Shown: piece after piece, positions 24,458 to 33,031 of the stretch
Position numbering within the stretch: the stretch's first letter is position 1
Layout: each line of letters opens with the position of its first letter
Source of the DNA: Acidimicrobiales bacterium
Lineage (GTDB): Bacteria > Actinomycetota > Acidimicrobiia > Acidimicrobiales > RAAP-2
Assembly: GCA_025351385.1 (NCBI GenBank)
Contig: JANXWA010000013.1
Coordinates: forward strand, 49,752-113,751
Length of the DNA stretch: 64,000 nucleotides
Direction: 5' to 3'
Translations under genes and position numbers: made by a program
Notes under the pieces: model-generated
Told to the model about the DNA's origin: nothing
Seen by the model: only the letters and a program-made list of their open reading frames with translations
Database searches by the model: none

Positions 24458-25870
24458 ATGGACAAGAAGGATCCCTTCGTCTTACGCCACCTCGCAGACG
24501 TTCAGCCCGAACTGTGGTGGCTCGACTCCGACCCGCTCGAGCCGGCCCCCCACTCGGCCCTGATCGGCGATATCGGCGCCGACCTGTGCGTCGTGGGCGC
24601 CGGCTACACGGGCCTGTGGACGGCGCTGCTCGCCAAGGAACGCGACCCCCACCGCGAGGTCGTCGTCGTCGAACAGTACGAGACCGGCGCCGGGGCGTCC
24701 GGGCGCAACGGTGGCTTCTGCTCGGCGTCGCTCACCCATGGCTTCATCAACGGAATGCGTCGCTTCCCCCACGAGATGGCGATCATCGAGCGCCTGGGTC
24801 GTGAGAATCTCGACGAGATCGAAGCGACGATCAAGCGCTACGACATCCAGTGCGACTTCGAACGCACCGGCGAACTCCAGGTCGCGGTCGCGCCGTGGCA
24901 GTTCGCCAATATGGCCGAGTTGGCTCGTCTGCGCAACGAGTTGGGCGATTCCGTCGAAGTCCTGGGGCGCGAAGAGGTCCAGGCACGCGTTCACTCGCCG
25001 TCGTACGTGGGCGCCCTCTTTGACCCCGACGGCACCGCTCTCGTCGACCCGGCGCGACTGGTCTGGGGACTAGAGCGGACCTGCCTGTCACTGGGCGTCA
25101 AGATCTTCGAGAACTCCAAGGTCGAATGGCTCGAGGACGTAGACGCTGGCGTGCGGGTCCACACCCCCTACGGTGCAGTAACCGCGGCACGCGTGGCGCT
25201 CGGCACCAACGTCTTCGCTCCCTTGGTCAAGAAGGCCCGCAAGTACATCGTGCCGGTCTACGACTACGTGCTGGTCACCGAACCGCTCACTCCCGACCAA
25301 CTAGAGAGCATCGGCTGGCAGGGTCGTGAAGGCATCGCCGACTCGGGAAATCAGTTCCACTACTACCGGCTCACCAACGACAACAGCATCCTGTGGGGCG
25401 GCTACGACACCATCTACAACTTCCGAGGGAAAGTCCGACGGGAGTACGAGTTCAACTCCGAGACCTACGCCACGTTGGCCACCCACTTCCTCACGACATT
25501 TCCCCAGCTGAAGGGCATCAAGTTCACGCACGCCTGGGGCGGCGCAATCGACACCTGCACCCGCTTCTCACCCTTCTGGGACACCTCGCACCAGGGCAAG
25601 GTTGTCTACGTCCTCGGCTACACCGGACTAGGAGTGGCGTCGACCCGCTTCGGCGCCGCCACGATGCTCGATCTCCTGGACGGGCTCGACACCGAGCGCA
25701 CCCGATTGGCCATGGTCCGCAAACGACCCATGCCCTTCCCGCCGGAGCCCTTCAAGTGGCTGTTCATCCGGATCACCCAGGCCGCGATCGTCTACGCCGA
25801 CGAGCACGAAGGCCGTCGGAACCTCTGGCTGAAGACCATGGACCTCTTCGGTCTAGGTTTCGACTCCTAG
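24458..25870 (+). CDS. FAD-dependent amine/amino-acid oxidoreductase (DAO family)
   Basis: A 470-residue flavoprotein with the dinucleotide-binding LCVVGAGYTGLWTALLAKE and the ATG-like motif GAGASGRNGGFCSASLTHG. The conserved C-terminal segment is VLGYTGLGVASTRFGAATML. The combination GAGYTGL...GASGRNGG resembles gamma-glutamylputrescine oxidase (PuuB) and related amine oxidases, but substrate specificity cannot be read from sequence. No transporter or aminotransferase gene is adjacent. The start ATG is preceded by a structured leader of about 100 nt. The last codons and the stop form one arm of a perfect 17-bp hairpin. It probably acts in the cytosol. Confidence 0.85.
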   Translation: MDKKDPFVLRHLADVQPELWWLDSDPLEPAPHSALIGDIGADLCVVGAGYTGLWTALLAKERDPHREVVVVEQYETGAGASGRNGGFCSASLTHGFINGMRRFPHEMAIIERLGRENLDEIEATIKRYDIQCDFERTGELQVAVAPWQFANMAELARLRNELGDSVEVLGREEVQARVHSPSYVGALFDPDGTALVDPARLVWGLERTCLSLGVKIFENSKVEWLEDVDAGVRVHTPYGAVTAARVALGTNVFAPLVKKARKYIVPVYDYVLVTEPLTPDQLESIGWQGREGIADSGNQFHYYRLTNDNSILWGGYDTIYNFRGKVRREYEFNSETYATLATHFLTTFPQLKGIKFTHAWGGAIDTCTRFSPFWDTSHQGKVVYVLGYTGLGVASTRFGAATMLDLLDGLDTERTRLAMVRKRPMPFPPEPFKWLFIRITQAAIVYADEHEGRRNLWLKTMDLFGLGFDS

Positions 25871-25882
25871 ACCGAAGAGGTC
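25841..25882. terminator. Perfect 17-bp hairpin spanning the oxidoreductase stop codon
   Basis: GACCTCTTCGGTCTAGG and its exact complement are separated by an 8-nt loop. The TAG stop lies in the right arm, so the last codons encode half of the stem. No U-tract follows on either strand. It sits between convergent genes and may terminate or block transcription from both sides. Confidence 0.7.
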
Positions 25883-25944
25883 CGACGCCCGGCACCCGTG
25901 AGTGGGACTCGTTTCACACGGGCAGTTGGCGACAAATCACCGGC

Positions 25945-26736
25945 TCAACTGGCCAGTGAGTAGACCACCGAGACCGTTACCGTCACCGTCTGCGAACCGG
26001 TCTGGACCGGGACCGATGACTTGGCGACGTCCCCTGCGGCGGAAGTGAAGCCGTAGTAGACCGGCGGGCTGTAGTTCTCCTGGGCGGAAACGCGCACGAG
26101 GCTCGTGACGTGGGCGTGGCCCGCGCCGGCCAACTGGTCGGCCGCCAGGCGCGCATTCGTCATCGCTTTGGCCCGGGCCGCCTGGAGCAGCTTGGACTGG
26201 TTGGAGATCGAGAACGTGATGCCGTTGAGCTGGATGCCGTTACCGACGGCCGTGGCGGCCGCGTCAATGGCCGAACCCACCCGCTTCATGTTGTGCATCG
26301 TGACGTTGAGCGTGTTGTCGACCGAGAATCCCGTCACGACTCCGTTGCTGTTGGTGTTCTGGTAGATGTTGAGCCCCGAGGTCTGCAACTCCTTGGCCGT
26401 CACGCCATTGCGCTTCAGCGCAGCGATGAGAGCGGCGACTTTCTGGTTGTTGGCCTCCATCGCGGCCTTGGCCGAGGCGTCGGTCGTGTGCACGCCGATG
26501 CTGTAGCTGGCCGTGTCCGGCGTGCCTTTCACGGTGCCGGTGCCGCTGACCGAGATCGTCGCGCCCGAAGCGTTGTGCGATCGTCCAATCTCGACCCCGG
26601 CAATCCCCACCACGACGATCAATATGGCCGCCGTCAGGAGAACCAGGAGACCGAGCGGACCACGGCCTTCACGACGTCGTGCGCCAAGGCCGTCTCGGGA
26701 CTCGCTTCCCATCGTGCTGTTCGTGTCACTGCTCAT
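25945..26736 (-). CDS. SIMPL (DUF541) domain membrane-anchored protein
   Basis: A 263-residue protein. The N-terminus has a cytoplasmic, arginine-rich stretch, one transmembrane helix (LGLLVLLTAAILIVVVGIAGV) and then an extracytoplasmic SIMPL domain (ISVSGTGTVKGTPDTASYSIG, then QTSGLNIYQN and VDNTLNVTMHNM). SIMPL proteins such as YggE and BP26 form ring-like oligomers and are linked to oxidative stress or the envelope, without an enzymatic activity known to me. ATG at 26736 is preceded by GAGGGAG, a better start than the track's 26760. The gene converges with the oxidoreductase. Confidence 0.88.
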   Translation of the reverse strand: MSSDTNSTMGSESRDGLGARRREGRGPLGLLVLLTAAILIVVVGIAGVEIGRSHNASGATISVSGTGTVKGTPDTASYSIGVHTTDASAKAAMEANNQKVAALIAALKRNGVTAKELQTSGLNIYQNTNSNGVVTGFSVDNTLNVTMHNMKRVGSAIDAAATAVGNGIQLNGITFSISNQSKLLQAARAKAMTNARLAADQLAGAGHAHVTSLVRVSAQENYSPPVYYGFTSAAGDVAKSSVPVQTGSQTVTVTVSVVYSLAS

Positions 26737-26932
26737 CGGAACTCCCTCTGCTCGAGCCATCCGGACTCCCCCACTAAGGCGGCCACCGGTGCTTCCTACT
26801 CACTACCTGTCATCAGGATCTGGTTTCTTACGCTGCAACGGCTCAAGACGCCCTCGTGGCACGCCGCGTCAAGTCCAGAGCGGAGGGACCGCCCGTCCGA
26901 CACGAACCCTGCGATCCGTTGGCGGCGATCGA

Positions 26933-29041
26933 CTACTCCTTGCCGAAGCTGTTGATCTCCTCGATCTCATCGAAGGTCAACTCACGCGGGACGTCGTGGC
27001 TGGCCATTTTCTCGCTCTGCACGTGGTGGCGGATGCTGTCGACCACCTCGGGATTGGCGAGCGTCGTGATGTCGCCGTAGTCAGAGAAGTTCGAGATGCT
27101 CGCAATCACTCGACGCATGATCTTGCCCGAGCGGGTCTTGGGCATGTCCGCGACAATCCAGACCTTCTTCGGACGCGCGATCTTGCCAATTTCACGCTCG
27201 ATGGCCTTGGCGACCTTGGCCTCGACGCCGTCCGGGTCGGAACCGGGTTTGAGCGAAACGTACATCTCGACCGCGCGGCCGCGTACGTCGTCGACGACCG
27301 GCACCGCGGCCGCCTCGGCGACTTCGGGCACCGTGAGGCAGGCCGATTCGAGCTCCTTCGTGCCAAGTCGGTGACCGGCGACGTTGATGACGTCGTCGAC
27401 CCGCCCGAGGATCCGGAAGTAGCCGTCGGCGGTCTTCACCGCGCCGTCGCCCGCGAAGTAGGGCCAGTCGTGCCAGTCCTTCGAGTCCTTGTCGCGGCAG
27501 TACTTCTCGTAGTAGACCGAAACGAACCGCTCAGGCTGGCCGTAGATCGTCTGGAGCGCCCCGGGCCACGGGTTGCGGATGCAGATGTTGCCCGCCCGCC
27601 CACTCCCCGAGTCAACCTCCTCGCCGTTCTCATCGAAGATCGCCGGGTACACGCCCAGCACGCCCGGGCCGCAGCTTCCCGGCTTCATCGCCATGAGTCC
27701 GGGCAACGTCGCGCCCATGAATCCACCGGTCTCGGTCTGCCACCAGGTGTCCACGATGACCGCCTCGTTCTTACCGACCGTCTCGTAGTACCAGCGCCAC
27801 ACCGCCGGCTCGATCGGCTCGCCGACTGTGGTCATGTGCTTGAAGTGGTAGTCATACTTCGCCGGCTCGTCGGGGCCGACCTTGCGCAGCATGCGGATCG
27901 TGGTCGGTGCGGTGTGAAAGATGTTCACGCCGAGCCGCTCGGCGATGCGCCACACCCGACCGGGATCGGGATACGTCGGCAGGCCCTCGTACATCACCGA
28001 GGTCGCCCCGAGCGCCAGCGGACCGTAGACAATGTAGGAGTGGCCGGTGATCCAACCGATGTCGGCCATGCACCAGTAGGTGTCCTCGGGGTGTATGTCC
28101 TGGTAGTACTTCGACGTCCCCGCCACGTAGGCGAGGTAGCCGCCAGTCGAGTGCTGGGCGCCCTTGGGTTTGCCCGTGGAGCCGCTCGTGTACATGATGA
28201 ACAGCGGGTCCTCGGCCCGCATCGACACCGGATCGACCAACTGGCCCCGGTAGTCCTTCAACACTTCGTCGACGAAGAAGTCGCGACCGTCGACCATCGG
28301 GCTCTGCGAAGCGAACTGGCCAGCGTGGCGACGCCAGACCAGTACCTTGGCAACCTCTTGACCCTCGGCCTCGGCCGTGATGACGGCCTCGTCGGCCTTC
28401 ATCTTGTGGTCGATGATCTCGCCGTTGCGGTAGTAACCGTCCATCGTGATCAGTACGGTGCTGCCCGAGTCGGCGATGCGCCCGCCGCAGGCTCCCCCGC
28501 TGAACCCGGCGAAGACCTCGGAGTGGATGACGCCCAGGCGCGCGCACGCGAGCATCGTGACGGGAAGCTCGGGGACCATCGGCATGTGCAAGGTCACGCG
28601 ATCGCCGGCCTTCAGCCCGCAGTCGTCGCGCAACAGGGCCGCGAACTCGTTGACCCGACGGTGAAGCTCCTGGTAGGTGATTGCCTGGGTGCTCTCGGAC
28701 TCGGGTTCGGGCACCCAGTGGATGGCGACCTTGTCGCGCGACGAGGCCAAGTGGCGGTCGACACAGTTGTACGACGCGTTCAGACGTCCACCGACGAACC
28801 ACTTCCAAAAGGGCGGGTTGCTCGAGTCGAGCGTCGTGTGCCAGTACTGATCCCACGTCAAGAGGTCGGCGTACTCGCGGAAGCACTCAGGGAAGTTCTC
28901 CTCCCTGAACCGCTCGAGGATCGCCGGGTCGGACGCGTACGCCTGACCAATGAACTTGGCCGAGGGGCTGAACACCTCCTCCTCGCGCCAGTGAACGGCG
29001 ATCTGGGCCTCCGAAACTACGTTGTCGCCGCTTTTGGACAT
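26933..29041 (-). CDS. acs: Acetyl-CoA synthetase
   Basis: AMP-forming enzyme converting acetate, ATP and CoA to acetyl-CoA. The 702-residue protein has the ACS N-terminal cap (YWHTTLDSSNPPFWKWFVGG), the P-loop FIMYTSGSTGKPKGAQHSTGG, WWQTETGGFMGATLPG and the C-terminal KTRSGKIMRR, whose lysine is the acetylation-controlled catalytic residue in the family. At 702 aa it is longer than the typical 650 or so. ATG 29041 is chosen because GGAAGG lies upstream; the track ORF begins eight codons earlier. Transcribed alone on the minus strand. Confidence 0.96.
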   Translation of the reverse strand: MSKSGDNVVSEAQIAVHWREEEVFSPSAKFIGQAYASDPAILERFREENFPECFREYADLLTWDQYWHTTLDSSNPPFWKWFVGGRLNASYNCVDRHLASSRDKVAIHWVPEPESESTQAITYQELHRRVNEFAALLRDDCGLKAGDRVTLHMPMVPELPVTMLACARLGVIHSEVFAGFSGGACGGRIADSGSTVLITMDGYYRNGEIIDHKMKADEAVITAEAEGQEVAKVLVWRRHAGQFASQSPMVDGRDFFVDEVLKDYRGQLVDPVSMRAEDPLFIMYTSGSTGKPKGAQHSTGGYLAYVAGTSKYYQDIHPEDTYWCMADIGWITGHSYIVYGPLALGATSVMYEGLPTYPDPGRVWRIAERLGVNIFHTAPTTIRMLRKVGPDEPAKYDYHFKHMTTVGEPIEPAVWRWYYETVGKNEAVIVDTWWQTETGGFMGATLPGLMAMKPGSCGPGVLGVYPAIFDENGEEVDSGSGRAGNICIRNPWPGALQTIYGQPERFVSVYYEKYCRDKDSKDWHDWPYFAGDGAVKTADGYFRILGRVDDVINVAGHRLGTKELESACLTVPEVAEAAAVPVVDDVRGRAVEMYVSLKPGSDPDGVEAKVAKAIEREIGKIARPKKVWIVADMPKTRSGKIMRRVIASISNFSDYGDITTLANPEVVDSIRHHVQSEKMASHDVPRELTFDEIEEINSFGKE

Positions 29042-29385
29042 TCCTGAACCTTCCCTCGACTGCACGGCACGCGGGCAATCAGTCTGACAATATCAACTGC
29101 CTCGTCGACTCCAAAGGCTGGACTCGGCCTCCAGCGACCGATACTCTCCGTGCCACGGTCATGGAGGGACACGTCGAAGGCGTGCAGCGTCCGTTTCGCC
29201 ACTCGCAGTTCGTTCACCGAGATCGAGTGCGGTGCGTCGCTCAATTCGTGTCGATCACTAGTCGGAGACACTCGTGCACGGACCGTCGCCATCGACGTCG
29301 CCACAGGAAACGAGCTCTCACGCGGCCCGGTTCTCATCGGGGAGTGAGCCACTCTCTCGAGAAGACACGCACGAGCGCCCAGAAT

Positions 29386-29426
29386 GCCAACAGCGCCCGA
29401 GCCTTGTGGGCGGGGGCGCTGTTGGC
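29386..29426 (-). terminator. Candidate terminator of the trpCFBA operon
   Basis: GCCAACAGCGCCC and GGGCGCTGTTGGC form a perfect 13-bp stem with a 15-nt loop, about 130 nt after the trpA stop on the minus strand. The following sequence ATTCT is only weakly T-rich, so termination efficiency is uncertain. Confidence 0.5.
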
Positions 29427-29436
29427 GGTTGGGTCC

Positions 29437-29450
29437 GGTGGCATGCCACC
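29437..29450. promoter_or_regulatory. 14-bp perfect palindrome
   Basis: GGTGGCATGCCACC lies 10 nt from the hairpin above. It has operator-like symmetry, but no promoter is placed next to it with confidence. Confidence 0.3.
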
Positions 29451-29556
29451 AGTGGTCAGTAGGTTAGCCTCTCCGAACGACCGTTTGCGTCACCTTTCCG
29501 GGGATCCAATAAAGCGTCGGATCACTGCCGACCGGCGGTGGACCCACGCGCAGGAG

Positions 29557-30336
29557 TCACGCTCGCGGGCCGTCGATCGCCTCTCGGAACGACCGCACGA
29601 AGCCCTCCACCTCGCTCGCTCCCCCGCCATCCAGAATCACCTGGACGAGCGCCGATCCGACGATCACCCCGTCACTGACGAGGGCCGCCGCTCTGGCCTG
29701 GTCCGGGGTGCCGATGCCGATCCCGATGTAGGTGGGCACGGTCGATACGTCGCGCACCTGGCGCACCACACGCTCGCCGGCGCCTTCGCCAGACGATCCT
29801 CCGGTCACCGCCATGCGGGCCGACGCGTAGGCGAATCCCTCCGTCGCTGCGCCGATCAGTCGTATCCGGTCGGGCGGCGTCGAGGGGGCGACGAGGAAGA
29901 CCGTGGCGACGTCGTGGTCCCGGCAGGCGGCCCGCCAGCCGTCGGCCTCCTCGATCGTGAGATCGGGCACGATCGCCCCACTGATACCGCTGGCCTGGAG
30001 TTTGCCCGCCGAACGTTCGAGTCCGTAGTGCAAGAACACGTTGTAGTACGTCATTGCGACCAACGGCACCGACGTACTGAGACGTTCGAGATCGGCGCAG
30101 ATCGAATCGAGCGTCGTACCGGCCGCGAGGGCCCTCAACGCGGCCCCTTGGATGACGACGCCGTCCATCATCGGATCGGAGAAAGGGACGCCGATCTCGA
30201 CGGCGTCGGCGCCTGCGTGCACGGCCGCCTCCACGTGACGAGTCCAGTCCGGCGTCAGGCCTCCCATGAAGTACGGGACGAGGGCCTTGCGACCGGCGTC
30301 GCGCAACCCGCGGAGCTGGCTCTCGAGGCTCTTCAC
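29557..30336 (-). CDS. trpA: Tryptophan synthase alpha subunit
   Basis: Cleaves indole-3-glycerol phosphate to indole, passed through a tunnel to TrpB. The 259-aa TIM barrel shows [17 protein letters not shown], which contains the catalytic Glu and Asp, then [15 protein letters not shown] and the phosphate-binding end [13 protein letters not shown]. The length is usual for the family. The start overlaps the trpB stop by 4 nt, and it is the last gene of trpCFBA. Confidence 0.97.
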   Translation of the reverse strand: MKSLESQLRGLRDAGRKALVPYFMGGLTPDWTRHVEAAVHAGADAVEIGVPFSDPMMDGVVIQGAALRALAAGTTLDSICADLERLSTSVPLVAMTYYNVFLHYGLERSAGKLQASGISGAIVPDLTIEEADGWRAACRDHDVATVFLVAPSTPPDRIRLIGAATEGFAYASARMAVTGGSSGEGAGERVVRQVRDVSTVPTYIGIGIGTPDQARAAALVSDGVIVGSALVQVILDGGGASEVEGFVRSFREAIDGPRA

Positions 30337-31517
30337 GACTCGCCACGCAGCATCGCGCGAACCTGGGCCACGTCCTTGTCACCCCGGCCCGAGAGGTTGA
30401 GCAGGACCGACGAGCCCTTGGGGATGCCGTGCCCCGCCTCGCGCGCGATCCAGGCGACGGCGTGGGCCGACTCCAGTGCGGGGATGATCCCCTCCATCTC
30501 GCTCAACAGCGCCAGCGCGTCCAGGACGTCCTCGTCGCCAATCGGGTGGTACTCGGCCCGGCCGATCTCGGCGAGGTGGGCGTGCTCGGGTCCGATACCC
30601 GGGTAGTCGAGACCGGCCGAGATTGAGTGGGCCTCCTCGATCTGGCCGAACTCGTCCTGGATCAGCAGTGACTGCATGCCGTGAAGAACGCCCGGCGACC
30701 CACCGGCGACCGCTGCGCCTCCGGCGGCCTCGATACCCACGAGACGGGCCGAGGAGTTGGCGAAGCCGGCGAAGATGCCCGCGGCGTTCGAGCCCCCGCC
30801 CACGCAGGCGACGACCAGGTCCGGCGGGTCAACGCCCAGGTCCCTCATCTGGCCGAGCGCCTCGCGCCCGATGATGCTCTGGAACTCGCGCACCATCCAT
30901 GGGAAGGGGTGCGGGCCCATGACCGAGCCGAGACAGTAGTGCGTGTCATCGACGCACGCGACCCACTCGCGCATCGCTTCGTTCACCGCATCCTTGAGAG
31001 TCCGGCTTCCGGCGGTGACCGGTACGACAGTGGCGCCGAGCAGTTCCATGCGAAATACGTTGAGGGACTGGCGCACGGTGTCGACCTCGCCCATGTACAC
31101 GGTGCACTCGAGGCCGAGGCGAGCGGCCGCCGTCGCAGTGGCGACGCCGTGCTGGCCGGCGCCGGTCTCGGCGATTACTCGGTGCTTGCCCATGCGCTGG
31201 GTCAACAGAGTCTGTCCAATGACGTTGTTGATCTTGTGGGACCCGGTGTGCGCGAGGTCTTCACGCTTGGCGTAGAGGTTGATGCCGAGCCTCTCCGAGA
31301 GCCGTTCGAGGTGGGTCACGGGCGTCGGTCGCCCCGCGAACTCGCGCAGCACTCGCTGGTACTCGTCAACGAAGGTGGGGTCGTTCCACGCCTCGACGAA
31401 GGCACTCTCCAGCTCCAGGCAGGCCGGCATCAGGGCTTCGGGGACGAAGCGGCCTCCGAAGTTCCCGAATCGACCCCGCGAGTCGGGCGACGACATGAAG
31501 TCCTGCGGTGCGCTCAC
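30333..31517 (-). CDS. trpB: Tryptophan synthase beta subunit
   Basis: PLP enzyme joining indole and serine to tryptophan. The 394-aa protein contains the Schiff-base lysine in [14 protein letters not shown], the [19 protein letters not shown] segment and the phosphate-binding [12 protein letters not shown]. This is the TrpB1 type that pairs with TrpA. It overlaps trpF upstream and trpA downstream by 4 nt each, which favours equimolar synthesis. Confidence 0.98.
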   Translation of the reverse strand: MSAPQDFMSSPDSRGRFGNFGGRFVPEALMPACLELESAFVEAWNDPTFVDEYQRVLREFAGRPTPVTHLERLSERLGINLYAKREDLAHTGSHKINNVIGQTLLTQRMGKHRVIAETGAGQHGVATATAAARLGLECTVYMGEVDTVRQSLNVFRMELLGATVVPVTAGSRTLKDAVNEAMREWVACVDDTHYCLGSVMGPHPFPWMVREFQSIIGREALGQMRDLGVDPPDLVVACVGGGSNAAGIFAGFANSSARLVGIEAAGGAAVAGGSPGVLHGMQSLLIQDEFGQIEEAHSISAGLDYPGIGPEHAHLAEIGRAEYHPIGDEDVLDALALLSEMEGIIPALESAHAVAWIAREAGHGIPKGSSVLLNLSGRGDKDVAQVRAMLRGES

Positions 31518-32155
31518 GAGACAGTCCCTTCCTCCAGCGCGCGGCGCGCGTTCTCGACGAATTGTCTCACCAGCGTAGGGTCCTTCACGCCGGCCGTCGA
31601 TTCGACTCCGCTCGCGACATCGACGCCCCAGGCGCCGGTGCGCCGCACCGCGTCGGCCACGTTCGATGGCGCGAGTCCCCCGGCGGCGATCACGGGAACC
31701 CGGAAAGACCGCTCAGCGAGTCGTTCCCACGAGTGGGTCCGACCGCTTCCGGGGGTCGGACCATCAATGAGGACCGCGTCGACCAACGAGTCGTCGAAGT
31801 CGAGGAAGTCGTCGCCGTCGATCGCCAGCGCCCTCACGACCAGTCGTCCGCTCGAACGAAGTCCCTCGAGTAATGTCGCGCTCAGCGGTCCGTGGACTTG
31901 GACGACGTCGACGTCCAGGGCGTTCGCGGCCCCGAGGATGAAGGCGTCGTCGCGACCCCGAAAGACCGCGGAGACGAGGACTCGACCGCGGGCCGCGTCA
32001 ACCAGGACCTTCGCCGCCTCGACCGACACCTGGCGTGGTGACTCGGCCAGGATCAGCCCCAAGCCGTCAGCGCCGGCGGCGACGACAACCTCGACGTCGG
32101 AGAGCGTCGTGACCCCACAGATCTTGACGTACGTCGAGCCGGTGAACTCAGCCAC
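31514..32155 (-). CDS. trpF: Phosphoribosylanthranilate isomerase
   Basis: Third step after anthranilate in tryptophan synthesis. GTG at 32155 gives 213 aa, the usual size; the track start at 32206 would put 17 unconserved residues in front and overlap trpC deeply. VKICGVTT near the N-terminus carries the catalytic cysteine, and the phosphate-binding end [16 protein letters not shown] and [10 protein letters not shown] are present. It overlaps trpC by 8 nt and trpB by 4 nt. Confidence 0.95.
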   Translation of the reverse strand: MAEFTGSTYVKICGVTTLSDVEVVVAAGADGLGLILAESPRQVSVEAAKVLVDAARGRVLVSAVFRGRDDAFILGAANALDVDVVQVHGPLSATLLEGLRSSGRLVVRALAIDGDDFLDFDDSLVDAVLIDGPTPGSGRTHSWERLAERSFRVPVIAAGGLAPSNVADAVRRTGAWGVDVASGVESTAGVKDPTLVRQFVENARRALEEGTVS

Positions 32156-32945
32156 GTCCGACCCACGGGACCGAGGCGAAGCTGCGCACCATCTCTTCGA
32201 CCGCACTGGAGGTCACGAAGACCTCGCCGACCAATACGGCGTCAAAGCCAACGGACGCGGCGCGGCGCACGTCGCTGACCGAGCCGAGGCCGGACTCGCA
32301 GACGGTCACCGTCGTGACGGGCAGGGCGTCGATGACCGACGCGGCGTGCGTGGGGTCGACTTCGAAGGTGACCAGGTTGCGCTGGTTGATCCCGATCAGG
32401 CGCGCCCCGGCGTCGACGGCCCGCGCGGCCTCCTTTCGATCGTGCACCTCGACCAGGGCTTCGAGGCCGCAGGTCTCGGACAGCGCGAGCAGGTCTCGCA
32501 GCTCGTCGTCGCCGAGGGCAGCCACGATGAGCAGTACGGTGCTCGCTCCCATGTCCGCCGTGTCCAACACGTCGTTCGGGCTTACCGTGAAGTCCTTTCG
32601 CAGCAGGGGCAGGCTCACGGCGTGCGCTACCTCGACGAGGTCCCCGACGGATCCGGAGAAACTGTCCTCCTCGGTCAGGACCGAGACGGCGGTCGCACCA
32701 CCGTTGGCGTAGGCAGTCGCCATCTCGGAGGCCTTCAGATACTCGTTGAGCCATCCACGGCTGGGCGAACGGCGCTTCACCTCGGCAATAACCTTCACGT
32801 GGGGGTTGGTGCGATCGACGAGCGCATCGAAGAACGAGGGACCGTCGTAGTGCACGTGGGCGACCCGCTCGCGCCACTCGCGGCGGTCGAGGGCGGCACG
32901 GCGACGATGACGTGCAAGGATCTCGTCGAGGTACGTCGCCGCCAT
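32148..32945 (-). CDS. trpC: Indole-3-glycerol phosphate synthase
   Basis: Ring-closing step of tryptophan synthesis. The 265-aa barrel has VIAEVKRRSPSRGWL with the catalytic lysine, LLRKDFTVSPNDV, and NQRNLVTFEVD. It is the first gene of the minus-strand trpCFBA operon. The ATG has TACGAT exactly 6 nt upstream, so the operon mRNA is predicted to be leaderless, leaving no room for a classical trp attenuator. Confidence 0.97.
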   Translation of the reverse strand: MAATYLDEILARHRRRAALDRREWRERVAHVHYDGPSFFDALVDRTNPHVKVIAEVKRRSPSRGWLNEYLKASEMATAYANGGATAVSVLTEEDSFSGSVGDLVEVAHAVSLPLLRKDFTVSPNDVLDTADMGASTVLLIVAALGDDELRDLLALSETCGLEALVEVHDRKEAARAVDAGARLIGINQRNLVTFEVDPTHAASVIDALPVTTVTVCESGLGSVSDVRRAASVGFDAVLVGEVFVTSSAVEEMVRSFASVPWVGRG

Positions 32946-32998
32946 CTCCGAATCGTAGTTGTGCCAAGAAGTGCCCGATTCGCGACTAACTTGTCCCT
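32946..32998. promoter_or_regulatory. Divergent leaderless promoters of trpCFBA and the trpD leader ORF
   Basis: The 53 bp between two start codons carry TACGAT (32952-32957, minus strand) 6 nt before trpC and TAACTT (32987-32992, plus strand) 6 nt before the small leader ORF. Both -10 boxes fit the window-wide rule. The two promoters are so close that one regulator could control both arms; no obvious operator symmetry is seen. Confidence 0.6.
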
Positions 32999-33031
32999 AT
33001 GTCAAGGCCCGTCATGCGACGTCACCCGTGA
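32999..33031 (+). CDS. 10-codon leader ORF coupled to trpD
   Basis: ATG followed by nine codons and TGA encodes MSRPVMRRHP. The ATG has a TAACTT box exactly 6 nt upstream, as at real leaderless genes here, and the TGA overlaps the trpD GTG (GTGA). Ribosomes finishing the leader could restart on trpD, which lacks a Shine-Dalgarno site. The peptide contains no Trp codon, so it is not a classical trp attenuator; Arg and Pro codons (AGG, CCC, CGA, CGT, CCG) are abundant. An accidental ORF cannot be excluded. Confidence 0.55.
   Translation: MSRPVMRRHP

Larger units (their letters stand above)
29042..29556. other. 515-bp intergenic region between acs and trpA
   Basis: No convincing gene: the track ORFs here are extensions of shadows. 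On the minus strand the acs promoter should lie near 29075-29095, where GATATTGTC is a possible -10. The region also holds a 13-bp hairpin (29386-29426) downstream of trpA and a 14-bp palindrome (29437-29450). The rest shows nothing I can name. Confidence 0.6.

Noticed and set aside
29017-29352. 111-aa minus-strand ORF upstream of acs
   Set aside because: It overlaps the acs start and promoter, and the sequence has no recognisable pattern.
32959-33027. In-frame upstream start of trpD at 32959
   Set aside because: It would place the -10 box and leader ORF inside the gene and add 23 residues without TrpD character.
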